DNA of 41,548 nucleotides from Salipiger sp. IMCC34102 (lineage in GTDB: Bacteria > Pseudomonadota > Alphaproteobacteria > Rhodobacterales > Rhodobacteraceae), in the NCBI RefSeq assembly GCF_004145405.1, contig NZ_SELQ01000013.1, positions 1 to 41,548 of the forward strand, given 5' to 3'. A program made the position numbers and the translations under genes. The notes beneath the pieces are model-generated. The model was not told where the DNA came from. It was given only the letters and a program-made list of their open reading frames with translations, and did no database searches. This document shows positions 15,702 to 24,022 of this stretch, in pieces. The number at the start of each line of letters is the position of its first letter. Position 1 is the first letter of the stretch.

Positions 15702-16870
15702 GCCGCCTCGTCCTTGCGTTGCGCCGCGCTTTGCCGACCCTCCGCGCGCAGTCTTCCGTATAGAAGGACGATGGTGGCCGAGAGGACCGCAAGCAGCAGG
15801 AGCGCCGTGCGCAGCCCCGTGAACTCGGCCACGGCACCGATCAGGGGCGGACCGAGAAGCATCCCGCCATCGCCCAGCGTCGCGACGCTGGCGATGGCCT
15901 GGCCCTGACCGATACCTGGCTCGGCCGCCGCGCGGGAGAAGGCCAGCGGCATGATAGTCGCATAGCCGATGCCGAGAAGAACAAAGCCGATGAGGGCCGT
16001 CGCGACCCCCTGCGACAACACAAGCATGACGGCACCTACCGCCGCGATCGCACCAGACGCCCGCGCGGTCCCGATCGCTCCAAGCCTCGATATGATCACC
16101 GGTCCGGACAGACGGGTTGCCACCATTGCGACCGAAAACACTGCGTATCCGAGGGCCGCGCGGGCCTCGGTCGCCCCGATCACGTCTGCCAGGAGGACGG
16201 CGCTCCAATCGGCCATGGCTCCTTCCCCCACCGAAGCCGAGAACGCGATCGTGCCCACAAAGAGAAGCGCCCCGCGCGGAAGCGAGAACGACGGCCCGGT
16301 CCCGGACATCGTGCGGGGCGATTGCCAACGCACCCGCGCCAAGACGAGGGCGAGAACGGTGGCGAAAAGCCCCACGGTTGCGAAATGGATCTCCGGTGTG
16401 ATCCCCGCGCGCGCCGCACCGTAGCCAGACGCCGCTCCCAGGCCCGCCCCGAGGCTGTACATGGCATGAAACATAGGCATCAGGGGGCGACGCCGCACCT
16501 TCTCGACGTCCGCGCCCCAGGAATTCATGGCCACATCCATCGCACCATGAGTGGCGCCGAACATTGCCAGGCACACGGCAAGAAACTCGAGGCTTGGGGC
16601 TACGGCCAAGAGGCACAGTGCGACGACGTAGAAAAGAGCGAGAGCGCGGGTCAAAGCCGAGGCGCCCATCCTGTCCGACACACGCCCCGCGATGGGGAAG
16701 GACAGGATTGCACCGCCAGCAAGGCACAGCAGGAGTAATCCGAGCGTGCCCGACGACACGTCGAAGCGCTCCACGAAGACGGGGATGCGCGACGCCCAGA
16801 TTCCAAAGAGTGCACCATTCAACGCGAACATCGCGCAGACGGCCAGAGCGGGGGTGCGAGGATCACGCAT
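15698..16870 (-). CDS. MFS transporter
   Basis: This is a major facilitator of 390 residues with about 12 membrane segments, for example ALAVCAMFALNGALFGIWAS near the start and LRTALLLLAVLSATIVLLYG near the end. The cytoplasmic loop after TM2 carries GRVSDRMGAS, the MFS A-motif. It resembles YbjJ-type MFS proteins; the substrate is unknown, but efflux of a sugar-like or antibiotic compound would fit the VOC/FosX-like neighbours. ATG 16870 overlaps the DeoR stop by 8 bases. An in-frame ATG at 16891 is an alternative start. Confidence 0.87.
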   Translation of the reverse strand: MRDPRTPALAVCAMFALNGALFGIWASRIPVFVERFDVSSGTLGLLLLCLAGGAILSFPIAGRVSDRMGASALTRALALFYVVALCLLAVAPSLEFLAVCLAMFGATHGAMDVAMNSWGADVEKVRRRPLMPMFHAMYSLGAGLGAASGYGAARAGITPEIHFATVGLFATVLALVLARVRWQSPRTMSGTGPSFSLPRGALLFVGTIAFSASVGEGAMADWSAVLLADVIGATEARAALGYAVFSVAMVATRLSGPVIISRLGAIGTARASGAIAAVGAVMLVLSQGVATALIGFVLLGIGYATIMPLAFSRAAAEPGIGQGQAIASVATLGDGGMLLGPPLIGAVAEFTGLRTALLLLAVLSATIVLLYGRLRAEGRQSAAQRKDEAA

Positions 16871-17618
16871 GATGGATCTCAATTCCCGCATTGCGGAAAG
16901 CCATTACCTCTTCTGGCGGTGCGTCCGTCACGAGGTGACCGATTTCGGGCGGTTCTAGTGTTCTGTAACGCGCCCGCAGTCCGATCTTGCGGCGGTCGGC
17001 AAGCACGACGACCTCCCTTGCGGACCGGGCCATTGCCCGTTTCACGGCAGCCTCGAGCAGGTCGTCGGAACTCAGGCCGAACCCGTCATCAAGGCCGCAT
17101 GCGCCGAGGATGGCCAGACCGCCGGCCACGGCGGCAAGCTGCGCCTCCGTGTCCATCCCGACGCAGATGCCGCCCCGGACGCTAAGCTGCCCACCAATAA
17201 GTGTCACATCGACGCCGTTCTCCCGGCAGGCCACGGCGATCCAAGGCGAGGGCGTGATGACCATCTGTCCATTCTCCGGTCCGAGCAGCCGCGCAAGCGC
17301 GAGAACCGTCGTTCCACCATCAAGGATCAGGGTTTTCTGTCCCTTACACAGTGAACGTGCGGTTCGTGCGATGCCGGGCAAAGCCGGTGAAGACTGCGCG
17401 ACTCGCTCCTCCATAGGCGCGGCAGGAACCGCTGGCTTGATCGCGCCGCCGCGCACGCGCCTCGCGTCTCCGGCCTCTTCGAGAGCGATCAAATCGCGTC
17501 GGACTGTATCAAGTGACACATCGAACTCTTCAGCGATCCGGACCGCGACGAGCTGCTCACCGCCGGTCAATCTCTGCCGGAGCGCTTCCCGCCGAACATC
17601 GGGGTTATTCAGGTCCAT
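16863..17618 (-). CDS. DeoR-family transcriptional regulator
   Basis: This 251-aa protein has an N-terminal DeoR winged HTH (VAVRIAEEFDVSLDTVRRDL then IALEEAGDARRVRGGA, about residues 24-60). A sugar-phosphate-sensing C-terminal domain follows (KTLILDGGTTVLALARLLG ... VVLADRRKIG). I start at MDLNNPDVRREALRQ (17618), because the longer frame to 17819 adds non-conserved sequence. It leads an operon with an MFS transporter and two VOC proteins and probably represses it. The phased TGCA array directly upstream (17620-17673) is the likely operator. Confidence 0.9.
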   Translation of the reverse strand: MDLNNPDVRREALRQRLTGGEQLVAVRIAEEFDVSLDTVRRDLIALEEAGDARRVRGGAIKPAVPAAPMEERVAQSSPALPGIARTARSLCKGQKTLILDGGTTVLALARLLGPENGQMVITPSPWIAVACRENGVDVTLIGGQLSVRGGICVGMDTEAQLAAVAGGLAILGACGLDDGFGLSSDDLLEAAVKRAMARSAREVVVLADRRKIGLRARYRTLEPPEIGHLVTDAPPEEVMAFRNAGIEIHHA

Positions 17619-17619
17619 C

Positions 17620-17673
17620 TGCAATACTCCGCATAGACATGCAGATAATTGCAATTTATTGCGAGTACTTGCA
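17620..17673. promoter_or_regulatory. Helically phased TGCA array (probable DeoR operator)
   Basis: Immediately upstream of the DeoR start, tetramers recur every 10 bases: TGCA at 17620, CGCA at 17630, TGCA at 17640 and 17650, TGCG at 17660 and TGCA at 17670. Exact one-turn spacing puts all on one face of the helix. DeoR-family repressors are known to bind short repeats spaced by about one helical turn, so autoregulation is likely, but binding is inferred. Confidence 0.6.
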
Positions 17674-17889
17674 ATGGGCGATGCTGGATCATCTCGCCGT
17701 GGCAAGCGAACAAACGGCAGCTCCGTCCGCTCACCGGACCTTGCTACTATGCGCGGCGATCGGCAGCGTCGAGCCCTTCCAAGCCTTTCGTTTTGACCAC
17801 GGGCCTTGAGGTGGCCCAATCCATCTGTCCGCTCTACTGTCGTTCCGGCACTGCCCGGCGGAGAGCTGCGTCAGCTCTTAAATGCCGTA

Positions 17890-18726
17890 CTATTCGTCCC
17901 GCCGTGCGCGCCGCCAAGTAGTGGGGGTTGCGTTGGTGGCGGCCTTGAACGCGCGAGTGAAATGGCTCTGGCTGGCGAAGCCGCACGCCAAGGCGACCTC
18001 GATGAGGGGATCGGGGCCGCCCAGAAGGGCTTTGGAACGGTCGATGCGGCGTTCGGTGATCCAGGCATGGAGGGCCATGCCGCGCGAGACGCGAAACATC
18101 CGATGTAGGTGGAACGGCGAGAGATCGGCAAGCACGGCGAGGTCCGAAAGGCTGATCGTTTCGTCCAGATGCGCGTCGATCCATTCATCGAGACGGCGCA
18201 GCACATGGGGAGCGAGGCCGCCCCTGAGCGCCACGGGACGCGATGCGAGCCGACCGACGAGCTCCGCGATCGCGGCATCGGCCAGCAGGATGTCGCCTGA
18301 GGATGCAGCGCCGGCGAGTACCCCCAGTGGCGCACCCAGCGCCGGCATCTCGGCGAAGGTCACCTCCGGAAGGTCCATCCGGCGCGCGTCGCACTCATGT
18401 GTCCGGGCGAAATCAGCGCGGAGCCGGTCGTCGGGCAGGTAGAGATGCACGAAGCGGAAGGGGGTCGTGATCTCCCATTCCGAGGTCTGTCCGTCGGGAA
18501 AGATGCAGACCGCGCCCGGCCAGCCCGAGACCGCCGTGCCGTCCACGCGCCGCGTCCCCGTCCCGCCCTTAAGGTAGAGGCTGAAGACATGGCCTCGCGC
18601 CGTATCGTAGGTGACACGGTCGTCGTGGTTCTCCCAGATCGTGACGCCGCGCCCCCGCCCGAGGTCGAGCGTGGCTGCCGCACGGGCGATCGGGGAACGG
18701 GAAAGAGAGTCACGAACCGATGGCAT
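17890..18726 (-). CDS. AraC-family transcriptional regulator
   Basis: This is a 278-aa protein with an N-terminal cupin-like sensing region (VTIWENHDDRVTYDTARGHV ... GAVCIFPDGQTSEWE). A C-terminal pair of HTH motifs follows: ISLSDLAVLADLSPFHLHRM and EVALACGFASQSHFTRAFKA then ATNATPTTWRR. The start MPSVRDSLSRSP (18726) is preferred because upstream extension is unconserved. It is divergent from an EamA exporter gene with 115 bases between them, a common arrangement in which the regulator controls the transporter. Confidence 0.88.
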   Translation of the reverse strand: MPSVRDSLSRSPIARAAATLDLGRGRGVTIWENHDDRVTYDTARGHVFSLYLKGGTGTRRVDGTAVSGWPGAVCIFPDGQTSEWEITTPFRFVHLYLPDDRLRADFARTHECDARRMDLPEVTFAEMPALGAPLGVLAGAASSGDILLADAAIAELVGRLASRPVALRGGLAPHVLRRLDEWIDAHLDETISLSDLAVLADLSPFHLHRMFRVSRGMALHAWITERRIDRSKALLGGPDPLIEVALACGFASQSHFTRAFKAATNATPTTWRRARRDE

Positions 18727-18841
18727 GGGGCCTTCTACGTCCGCGTCGATCGGGCAGGAATGGCCCCCGCGCATTCCACCGCAAGATCGTGCAAAAGCCC
18801 CAGTCCCGGGACGCCTAGATGGCGCGGCACAGGAGCCGCCC

Positions 18842-19702
18842 ATGACCACGCCAGTCCTCTTCGTTCTCACCGTCCTCATCTGGGGCACGACCTGGATCGC
18901 CATTGCGGCGCAGGTCGGCGACGTGCCGGTCATGGTGTCGATCTTCTACCGCTTCGCGCTCGCCGGGCTGCTGATGCTCGCTGGACTCGCGGCCTTGGGG
19001 CGGCTGAGGCGACCTGCCGTTTGGCGCTTTGTGGTGGTGCAGGCGCTCTGCCTTTTCTGCCTGAACTTCGTGGGGCTCTACACCGCCACGTCGCTCGTGC
19101 CTTCGGGGCTTGTCTCGGTGATCTTCTCGCTGGCGTCGATCTTCAACGCGGTGAACGCGCGGGTATTCTTTGGAGACCCGATCAGCCGGCAAACGGTACT
19201 GGCTGGCACCCTCGGCGTTACGGGGCTCGCCTGCCTCTTCTGGCCCGACATCGACATCGCGGCGGGGGCCACCACGCTGCGCGGTATCGGCTGGGCGGTG
19301 ATCGGGACCCTGTTTTTCTCCTGGGGGAACATGGCGTCGCGGCAGAACGCGCGGCTCGACGTGACGCCGGTGACGGCGAATGCCTGGGGAATGGGGATCG
19401 GGGCGCTGTGCCTCCTCGGCCTTCTCACGGTCACAGGGCAGCCCCTGGTCCTCCCCCAAGGCGGCCTCTACTGGACGTCGCTTGTCTACCTTGCGGTCGC
19501 GGGCTCCGCCATGGGTTTCACCACGTATCTGATGTTGGTCGGCCGCATTGGATCGGCGAAGGCAGGCTACGCCACAGTCCTTTTTCCCATCGTCGCGCTC
19601 ACCGCATCGACCCTCTTCGAGGGATACGAATGGAGCATCATGTCTATCCTGGGCCTCGTGTTCGCAGTGCTCGGCAACGTCGTCATGTTCCGCAGACGTT
19701 AG
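18842..19702 (+). CDS. EamA-type (DMT) exporter
   Basis: This 286-aa inner-membrane protein has about ten hydrophobic segments in two EamA repeats, the first beginning VLFVLTVLIWGTTWIAIAAQ. This is the hallmark of the drug/metabolite transporter superfamily that exports amino acids or other metabolites. ATG 18842 follows AGGAG (18831-18835) at six bases, which fixes the start. It is divergent from, and probably controlled by, the AraC regulator. Substrate unknown. Confidence 0.9.
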   Translation: MTTPVLFVLTVLIWGTTWIAIAAQVGDVPVMVSIFYRFALAGLLMLAGLAALGRLRRPAVWRFVVVQALCLFCLNFVGLYTATSLVPSGLVSVIFSLASIFNAVNARVFFGDPISRQTVLAGTLGVTGLACLFWPDIDIAAGATTLRGIGWAVIGTLFFSWGNMASRQNARLDVTPVTANAWGMGIGALCLLGLLTVTGQPLVLPQGGLYWTSLVYLAVAGSAMGFTTYLMLVGRIGSAKAGYATVLFPIVALTASTLFEGYEWSIMSILGLVFAVLGNVVMFRRR

Positions 19703-19924
19703 CGCAGTCAGGTAGATGTCGGCTTGGTAACGTTTCACGGACGCTCGACCAAAGTGCTGCGAACGACCGGAACAAATTTATAGGTCCAACATCAACCCCT
19801 GCTTAAATATCGGCCCGCACGGTGTAGGAGCATGATCTAGGCGTCGATCTGATTTTGCCGGAAGCTTCTTCGATGCGCTCGCGGCAATCTCGGCCACCCG
19901 TGGGCCCTGAACCAGATTACGCAC

Positions 19925-20563
19925 TTACCAGAGATCATCGCCACACGCATCGCGCACGGAGACCCGATGCTGCAAGATGGCGACCTCATGTTCTAGCTCG
20001 GCAATGCGCGCGTCGCGTTCGGCAAAAGCGGCCGTCACGTCCTCGGCCTCGAGACGATGCGGGATGTACTGGGGACAGTTCATGTCCCAGGCTTCCACGG
20101 CGACCAGCAGGGCGCGGTCCGCACGGGCGCGACCGCCTTCGGGCGTCAGCCGCGCGATCAGATCGGAATCGTCCTCGACCATCCGCCCGCGCCCCCAGAT
20201 CTTCACGCGTTTTGCCTGTGCGTAGTCGATCAGGAAAAGCTGCACGCGATCGTTCTCGGACAGGTTGCCCAGGGTGACGTACTGCCGGTTACCGCGGACA
20301 TCGGCCATGCCGATCGTGCGGCTGTCGAGGACGTGTAGGAAACCCGGCGGTCCGCCCCGGTGCTGGATATACGGCTGACCGTCGGCGCTGGCCGTGGCGA
20401 GGAACACGCTGCGCTGTTCGGTGATGAACCGTTCCAGATCGTCCGAGATGTCGATGGGCCACTCGACCGCTTCGTAGACACGCCGCGATCCGAGACGACG
20501 CTGAGCGTTTTGCACGGCCGGCGAGAAGACGAGGCCGTCGGGGGATCTGTCGAAGTCGGACAT
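19925..20563 (-). CDS. Pyridoxamine-phosphate-oxidase-fold flavoprotein
   Basis: This 212-aa protein has a split-barrel FMN-binding fold: ITEQRSVFLATASADGQPYI then QHRGGPPGFLHVLD (47-80), IGMADVRGNRQYVTLGNL and LFLIDYAQAKRVKIWGRGR. A C-terminal coiled-coil-like tail (ERDARIAELEHEVAILQHRV) is present. Family members reduce or sense flavin-linked substrates; this one is not necessarily involved in vitamin B6. Start MSDFDRSPDG (20563). It is divergent from an HxlR regulator, suggesting redox- or electrophile-induced expression. Confidence 0.85.
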   Translation of the reverse strand: MSDFDRSPDGLVFSPAVQNAQRRLGSRRVYEAVEWPIDISDDLERFITEQRSVFLATASADGQPYIQHRGGPPGFLHVLDSRTIGMADVRGNRQYVTLGNLSENDRVQLFLIDYAQAKRVKIWGRGRMVEDDSDLIARLTPEGGRARADRALLVAVEAWDMNCPQYIPHRLEAEDVTAAFAERDARIAELEHEVAILQHRVSVRDACGDDLW

Positions 20564-20580
20564 ATCTTGTCTCCGGATAG

Positions 20581-20592
20581 TCCATAAATGGA
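20581..20592. promoter_or_regulatory. Short dyad between PPOX and HxlR genes
   Basis: TCCAT-AA-ATGGA lies in the 107-base divergent intergenic region, 17 bases upstream of the PPOX start. It is a plausible operator half of an HxlR-type dimer site, but short enough to arise by chance. Confidence 0.3.
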
Positions 20593-20670
20593 TGAATTTG
20601 AGATCGCCCAAACGTATCAGCGTGACAAGTACGCATGTTTCCTGCCCTTAGGCACATAGAGGATACCGCA

Positions 20671-21054
20671 ATGGCCCACACCCCCAACCGTGCCGAAGGG
20701 GCCACCCGATCCCCGCGCCACGAAGACTACGAACGATCTGAAGGCTGCGGGATCGAGGCGGCGTTGGAGATGATCGGCGGCAAATGGAAGGGCGTCATCC
20801 TCTACCATCTGTTGAACGGCGCGTTGCGGTTCACGGAACTGCAGCGGGCGGTCGGGTCGATCACGCAGCGGACGCTCACCCGACAACTGCGCGAACTGGA
20901 AGCGGACGGCATCGTCTCGCGAACCGTTCATCCCGTCGTGCCGCCGAAGGTCGAGTACGCCTTAACGGAGAAGGGGAGCGCCCTTACTCCGATCCTCACC
21001 GCGCTGCGCGAATGGGGGTTACGTCATGCGCTGTCTACGGACGGACGGGATTAG
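20671..21054 (+). CDS. HxlR-family transcriptional regulator
   Basis: This is a 127-aa winged-HTH protein. [20 protein letters not shown] then [14 protein letters not shown] and [20 protein letters not shown] reproduce the HxlR domain, including the conserved Cys before the first helix that senses electrophiles in several members (YodB, QorR). The start [10 protein letters not shown] (20671) is used, since the longer frame begins before likely promoter sequence. It is divergent from the PPOX-fold flavoprotein gene, its probable target. Confidence 0.9.
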   Translation: MAHTPNRAEGATRSPRHEDYERSEGCGIEAALEMIGGKWKGVILYHLLNGALRFTELQRAVGSITQRTLTRQLRELEADGIVSRTVHPVVPPKVEYALTEKGSALTPILTALREWGLRHALSTDGRD

Positions 21055-21169
21055 GATAGAGCCGCGATTAACGGGGGCTTCGTCGGCCCTGCAGCCGTTC
21101 CGGCAAAACGCGGCGGATGTCGGGAACGAGCCCATTTTTGCCCCATGCTGCGGTAGCAATAAAGGTCGG

Positions 21170-22024
21170 CTAAGCGGAAATGGTTCGAAGCTCAATCCCA
21201 GGCGCGTGCAGGCCCGCAGGCGAGAGCGTAAAGATCTCGACACCATCTGCTGTCACACCGACCGAATGCTCGAATTGTGCCGAAAGTGACTTGTCCCGCG
21301 TAACGGCTGTCCAGTCGTCAGCCAGCATTTTTACGTCGGCGCGTCCCAGATTGATCATCGGTTCAACAGTAAAAATCATACCCTCCCGAAGCTCCGGGCC
21401 GGTTCCAGCTCTGCCGAAGTTCAGGATATTGGGGGAGTCGTGAAAGACCTGACCGATCCCGTGGCCGCAAAAGTCGCGAACGACAGAACAGCGCTTGGAG
21501 TGTGCGTATGTTTGGATTGCATGGCCGATATCCCCCAGTCGCGCGCCTGGACGTATAATCCTGATGCCTTGCATCATCGTCTCATGGGCGATCTGGATCA
21601 GTCGCTCAGCCGCGCGTTTCGGCTTACCTACCACGTACATCCGACTCGAATCACCATACCACCCGTCGTGTATCAGCGTGACATCGATATTCACGATATC
21701 GCCGTCGTGTAGTTTCTTCTCGTTTGGAAAGCCGTGGCAGACAACGTGGTTGACCGATGTGCAGCAGGCGTACTGATAGCCCTTGTAGCCCAGTGTCGCA
21801 GGCACTGCGTCATGGTCGGCCGCGAAGTCGAGGACGAAGGCATTGATCTGCGCAAGAGCGGTGCCATCGCGGACAAGTTCGGATACGCCGTCAAGACATC
21901 TGGCGGTTAGGGCACCTGCGCGGCGCATCCCATCGAAGGCATCAGGTCCATAAAGCTTGATGCTTTCGGTCCTGCGTACATCCTGCCCCCTCGGTGCGAC
22001 AGGCACGTTGATATAGCTGTCCAT
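21170..22024 (-). CDS. map: Type I methionine aminopeptidase (accessory copy)
   Basis: This is a 284-aa enzyme that removes N-terminal Met from nascent proteins. All metal ligands and the catalytic His are visible: His97 (NHVVCHG), Asp114 (VNIDVTL), Asp125 (WYGDSS), His188 (FCGHGIG), Glu221 (FTVEPM) and Glu252 (SAQFEHSV). The N-terminal extension of about 30 residues lacks zinc-finger cysteines. A chromosome normally carries its own map, so this is probably a second copy on accessory DNA. It is divergent from a ParD-like antitoxin gene, sharing a 117-base control region. Confidence 0.92.
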   Translation of the reverse strand: MDSYINVPVAPRGQDVRRTESIKLYGPDAFDGMRRAGALTARCLDGVSELVRDGTALAQINAFVLDFAADHDAVPATLGYKGYQYACCTSVNHVVCHGFPNEKKLHDGDIVNIDVTLIHDGWYGDSSRMYVVGKPKRAAERLIQIAHETMMQGIRIIRPGARLGDIGHAIQTYAHSKRCSVVRDFCGHGIGQVFHDSPNILNFGRAGTGPELREGMIFTVEPMINLGRADVKMLADDWTAVTRDKSLSAQFEHSVGVTADGVEIFTLSPAGLHAPGIELRTISA

Positions 22025-22088
22025 CGTGCGTCCTCTCTACGTGATCTATGATGTACCAACAGAGGTCTGATTGACCGGTCGTCAGCTA

Positions 22089-22122
22089 CGATATATACGA
22101 ATCATATATGTTTCGTATATCG
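22089..22122. promoter_or_regulatory. Long AT-rich palindrome between map and ParD-like gene
   Basis: CGATATATACGAA (22089-22101) and TTCGTATATCG (22112-22122) are inverted repeats with a two-base length difference around a CATATATG core. It lies 19 bases upstream of the ParD-like start and 64 bases upstream of map on the other strand. Antitoxins of this kind usually bind such palindromes to autoregulate, and it may control both genes. Confidence 0.6.
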
Positions 22123-22141
22123 CTAAGTAGGAGATGCGTCG

Positions 22142-22348
22142 ATGGGGATCGTGAAAATCGGGGACGACCTGCATGAGGAACTACGCAAGTCAAGTTCGGT
22201 TATGTGCCGCTCAATCAACGCGCAGGCCGAATTCTGGATGAAGGTTGGTATGCTTGCCGAGGCAAATCCAACATTGCCATTTACGGAAATTATGGCGCGG
22301 CAACTGCGGAACGCCGATGTGCAGGTGCAGCAGATCGAGGCAGCCTGA
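22142..22348 (+). CDS. ParD-like antitoxin
   Basis: This 68-aa protein, MGIVKIGDDLHEELRKSSSV followed by MCRSINAQAEFWMKVGMLAE, matches the ParD_like family (ribbon-helix-helix-related small DNA-binding antitoxins). TAGGAG precedes the ATG. In related loci a toxin gene follows. Here the next 218 bases give no recognisable toxin, only an open frame reading GNFVRAADLHPQKMVRDGR that I cannot name. So the antitoxin looks orphaned, or its partner is degraded. Confidence 0.8.
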   Translation: MGIVKIGDDLHEELRKSSSVMCRSINAQAEFWMKVGMLAEANPTLPFTEIMARQLRNADVQVQQIEAA

Positions 22349-22566
22349 GACACAGCGCCGCCATCCGAACCGCAGTATCAAACGGCAACTTTGTCCGCGC
22401 TGCCGACCTTCATCCTCAGAAAATGGTGCGCGATGGACGGATGGCCGGTCTGGTGAAGCTGCACCGCGGCGATCGGTCAGGAACTGAACGGCAGGTTTGG
22501 GCCGAGAGCGCCGGGCGATGTGATCGTCTGCCCGCTTCGTTCCAGACTTAGCGACCTTGCCGAAAA

Positions 22567-23517
22567 TTAGCTTCTTGAATTGCTGCCGTCATGCGGCAGC
22601 CAGTGCGATAGAAGCAGGCCCGACATCGCCTCCAGTCGCGGCCAGGCATCAGCGTACTGCATCGCGAGCGCCTTCCGAGTGCCGGGGGACAGTTTCGGAA
22701 CCGGTCTTCCGCGACCCTCGATATAGGGGCGAATGCGCGCTCTCAGCCGCGTCGGCAGCGCAAGCTTCACCAAGGTCTGAAGCTTTCCGGGGTGACGTAG
22801 GCGACGCGTCAGCCCCGGCCGGCTCGAAACCTGCAAGAGGTCAGCCGTAGCGTTCACCCGCTCGTTTCGTATGAGCGGGCGATGCCCCAACATCAAGTGG
22901 TCGCAGATACGCTCCCAGCATGCTTCTGGCGCGTCCTGCAGATCCTGGTAATCCAGAAACAGGATCTGCTCACGCGCGAAGACCGCGAGATAGCGCTCGA
23001 CCTGCTCAGTGTAGTGACCGTGGGTCGCATAGCCGTGCCCCCAGCTCCAGCCATCTCTCAGCCGCTCTTCCTCTGCGACGAGAGCCGCATCGAAGCTCTT
23101 ACATGGCTCGATACCGTCTCGCGTGTGATGCATGAATTGTGAGAATGCCCTCTCCACAGGGTCGCGCAGCAGGATGATAATGCGCGCGTCTGGTCGCGCA
23201 TCTGCGATCCGGACCGGGGCGGCTTCATCAAGCAAGTAGATCGGGGAAACGTCACCCGTCCGCCGAGGACCCGACGATTCGTAAAGCGCGGCATAGCTCG
23301 GGCCGTCGGTGACTACCTGGTCGACATAGGCAGGGTCGCAAGGGCCCTTGGCGGGCGCCGGAGGTCGCGTGGCGAATGCAAAGAATCCGGGTTCCTTTAC
23401 CGAAGGCAGAAATACGTCAGGGTGGTCTGACAGCCAATGGTAAACAGCCGTTGCTCCAGCCTTGGCGGCGCCGACGACGAAGAAATCGGAGGCATATGGC
23501 GGCGGAGTATAGGTCAT
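22567..23517 (-). CDS. PAPS-dependent sulfotransferase
   Basis: This is a 316-aa protein of the Sulfotransfer family. The 5'-phosphosulfate loop is DFFVVGAAKAGATAVYHWLS (11-30) and the 3'-phosphate-binding segment is IIILLRDPVERAFSQFMHH, with Arg and Ser in place. It would transfer sulfate from PAPS to a carbohydrate or lipid hydroxyl. The start MTYTPPPYAS (23517) is chosen; an upstream in-frame Met adds nine unconserved residues. It stands alone between two intergenic stretches. Acceptor unknown; surface polysaccharide modification is a guess. Confidence 0.87.
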   Translation of the reverse strand: MTYTPPPYASDFFVVGAAKAGATAVYHWLSDHPDVFLPSVKEPGFFAFATRPPAPAKGPCDPAYVDQVVTDGPSYAALYESSGPRRTGDVSPIYLLDEAAPVRIADARPDARIIILLRDPVERAFSQFMHHTRDGIEPCKSFDAALVAEEERLRDGWSWGHGYATHGHYTEQVERYLAVFAREQILFLDYQDLQDAPEACWERICDHLMLGHRPLIRNERVNATADLLQVSSRPGLTRRLRHPGKLQTLVKLALPTRLRARIRPYIEGRGRPVPKLSPGTRKALAMQYADAWPRLEAMSGLLLSHWLPHDGSNSRS

Positions 23518-24022
23518 GGCGTAAATCTCGCATACCGGTGCCACGATTGCGCGCGGGCAGAAGTATTGAACCGTATCTCTATTGGCTGGCAGCTTACACC
23601 TTTAGGATATGCGCCCCCCCCCGATGCTGCGTCCGAATTTGAATGGCTGCTTAAGAAAGTCTGCGCCGCAGCGCTCGGCTAAGAAGCGAATGGCAGCTCC
23701 GGGCCGGAAGCGACGATGTCCAAGCTGCCGTCATCCGTCTGGCGCGCCGCACTGCCGCATGTTTGCTCCGAGCCCAGTTTCCGGGATGCTGCGGAGCGAT
23801 TGAACGTCGGCCTCGACGGATCGCGCTGCGGATGTCGCATCGCTGTCTATATGAATTCAGACCCCGCCGCGGATGCGTTCTGAAAGTCAGTGTTGATGTA
23901 ATTAAAACACCGAACCGTTCTATGCGGGTGATTCGACAGGGCGCGCTCTAGGGAGCGCCGAGATCGTGCAGCGCGATTACTAAATCAGAAAGTCTGGAGA
24001 TCGAATGTCTCCTAACCTTCCA
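23518..24022. other. Intergenic stretch, no gene
   Basis: About 500 bases hold no supported coding region. The middle (23690-23790) carries GC-rich degenerate text (GAATGGCAGCTCCGGGCC, GTCCAAGCTGCCGTCATCC) similar in style to the other scattered GGCAGC/GTCCGC intergenic motifs here. Confidence 0.5.
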
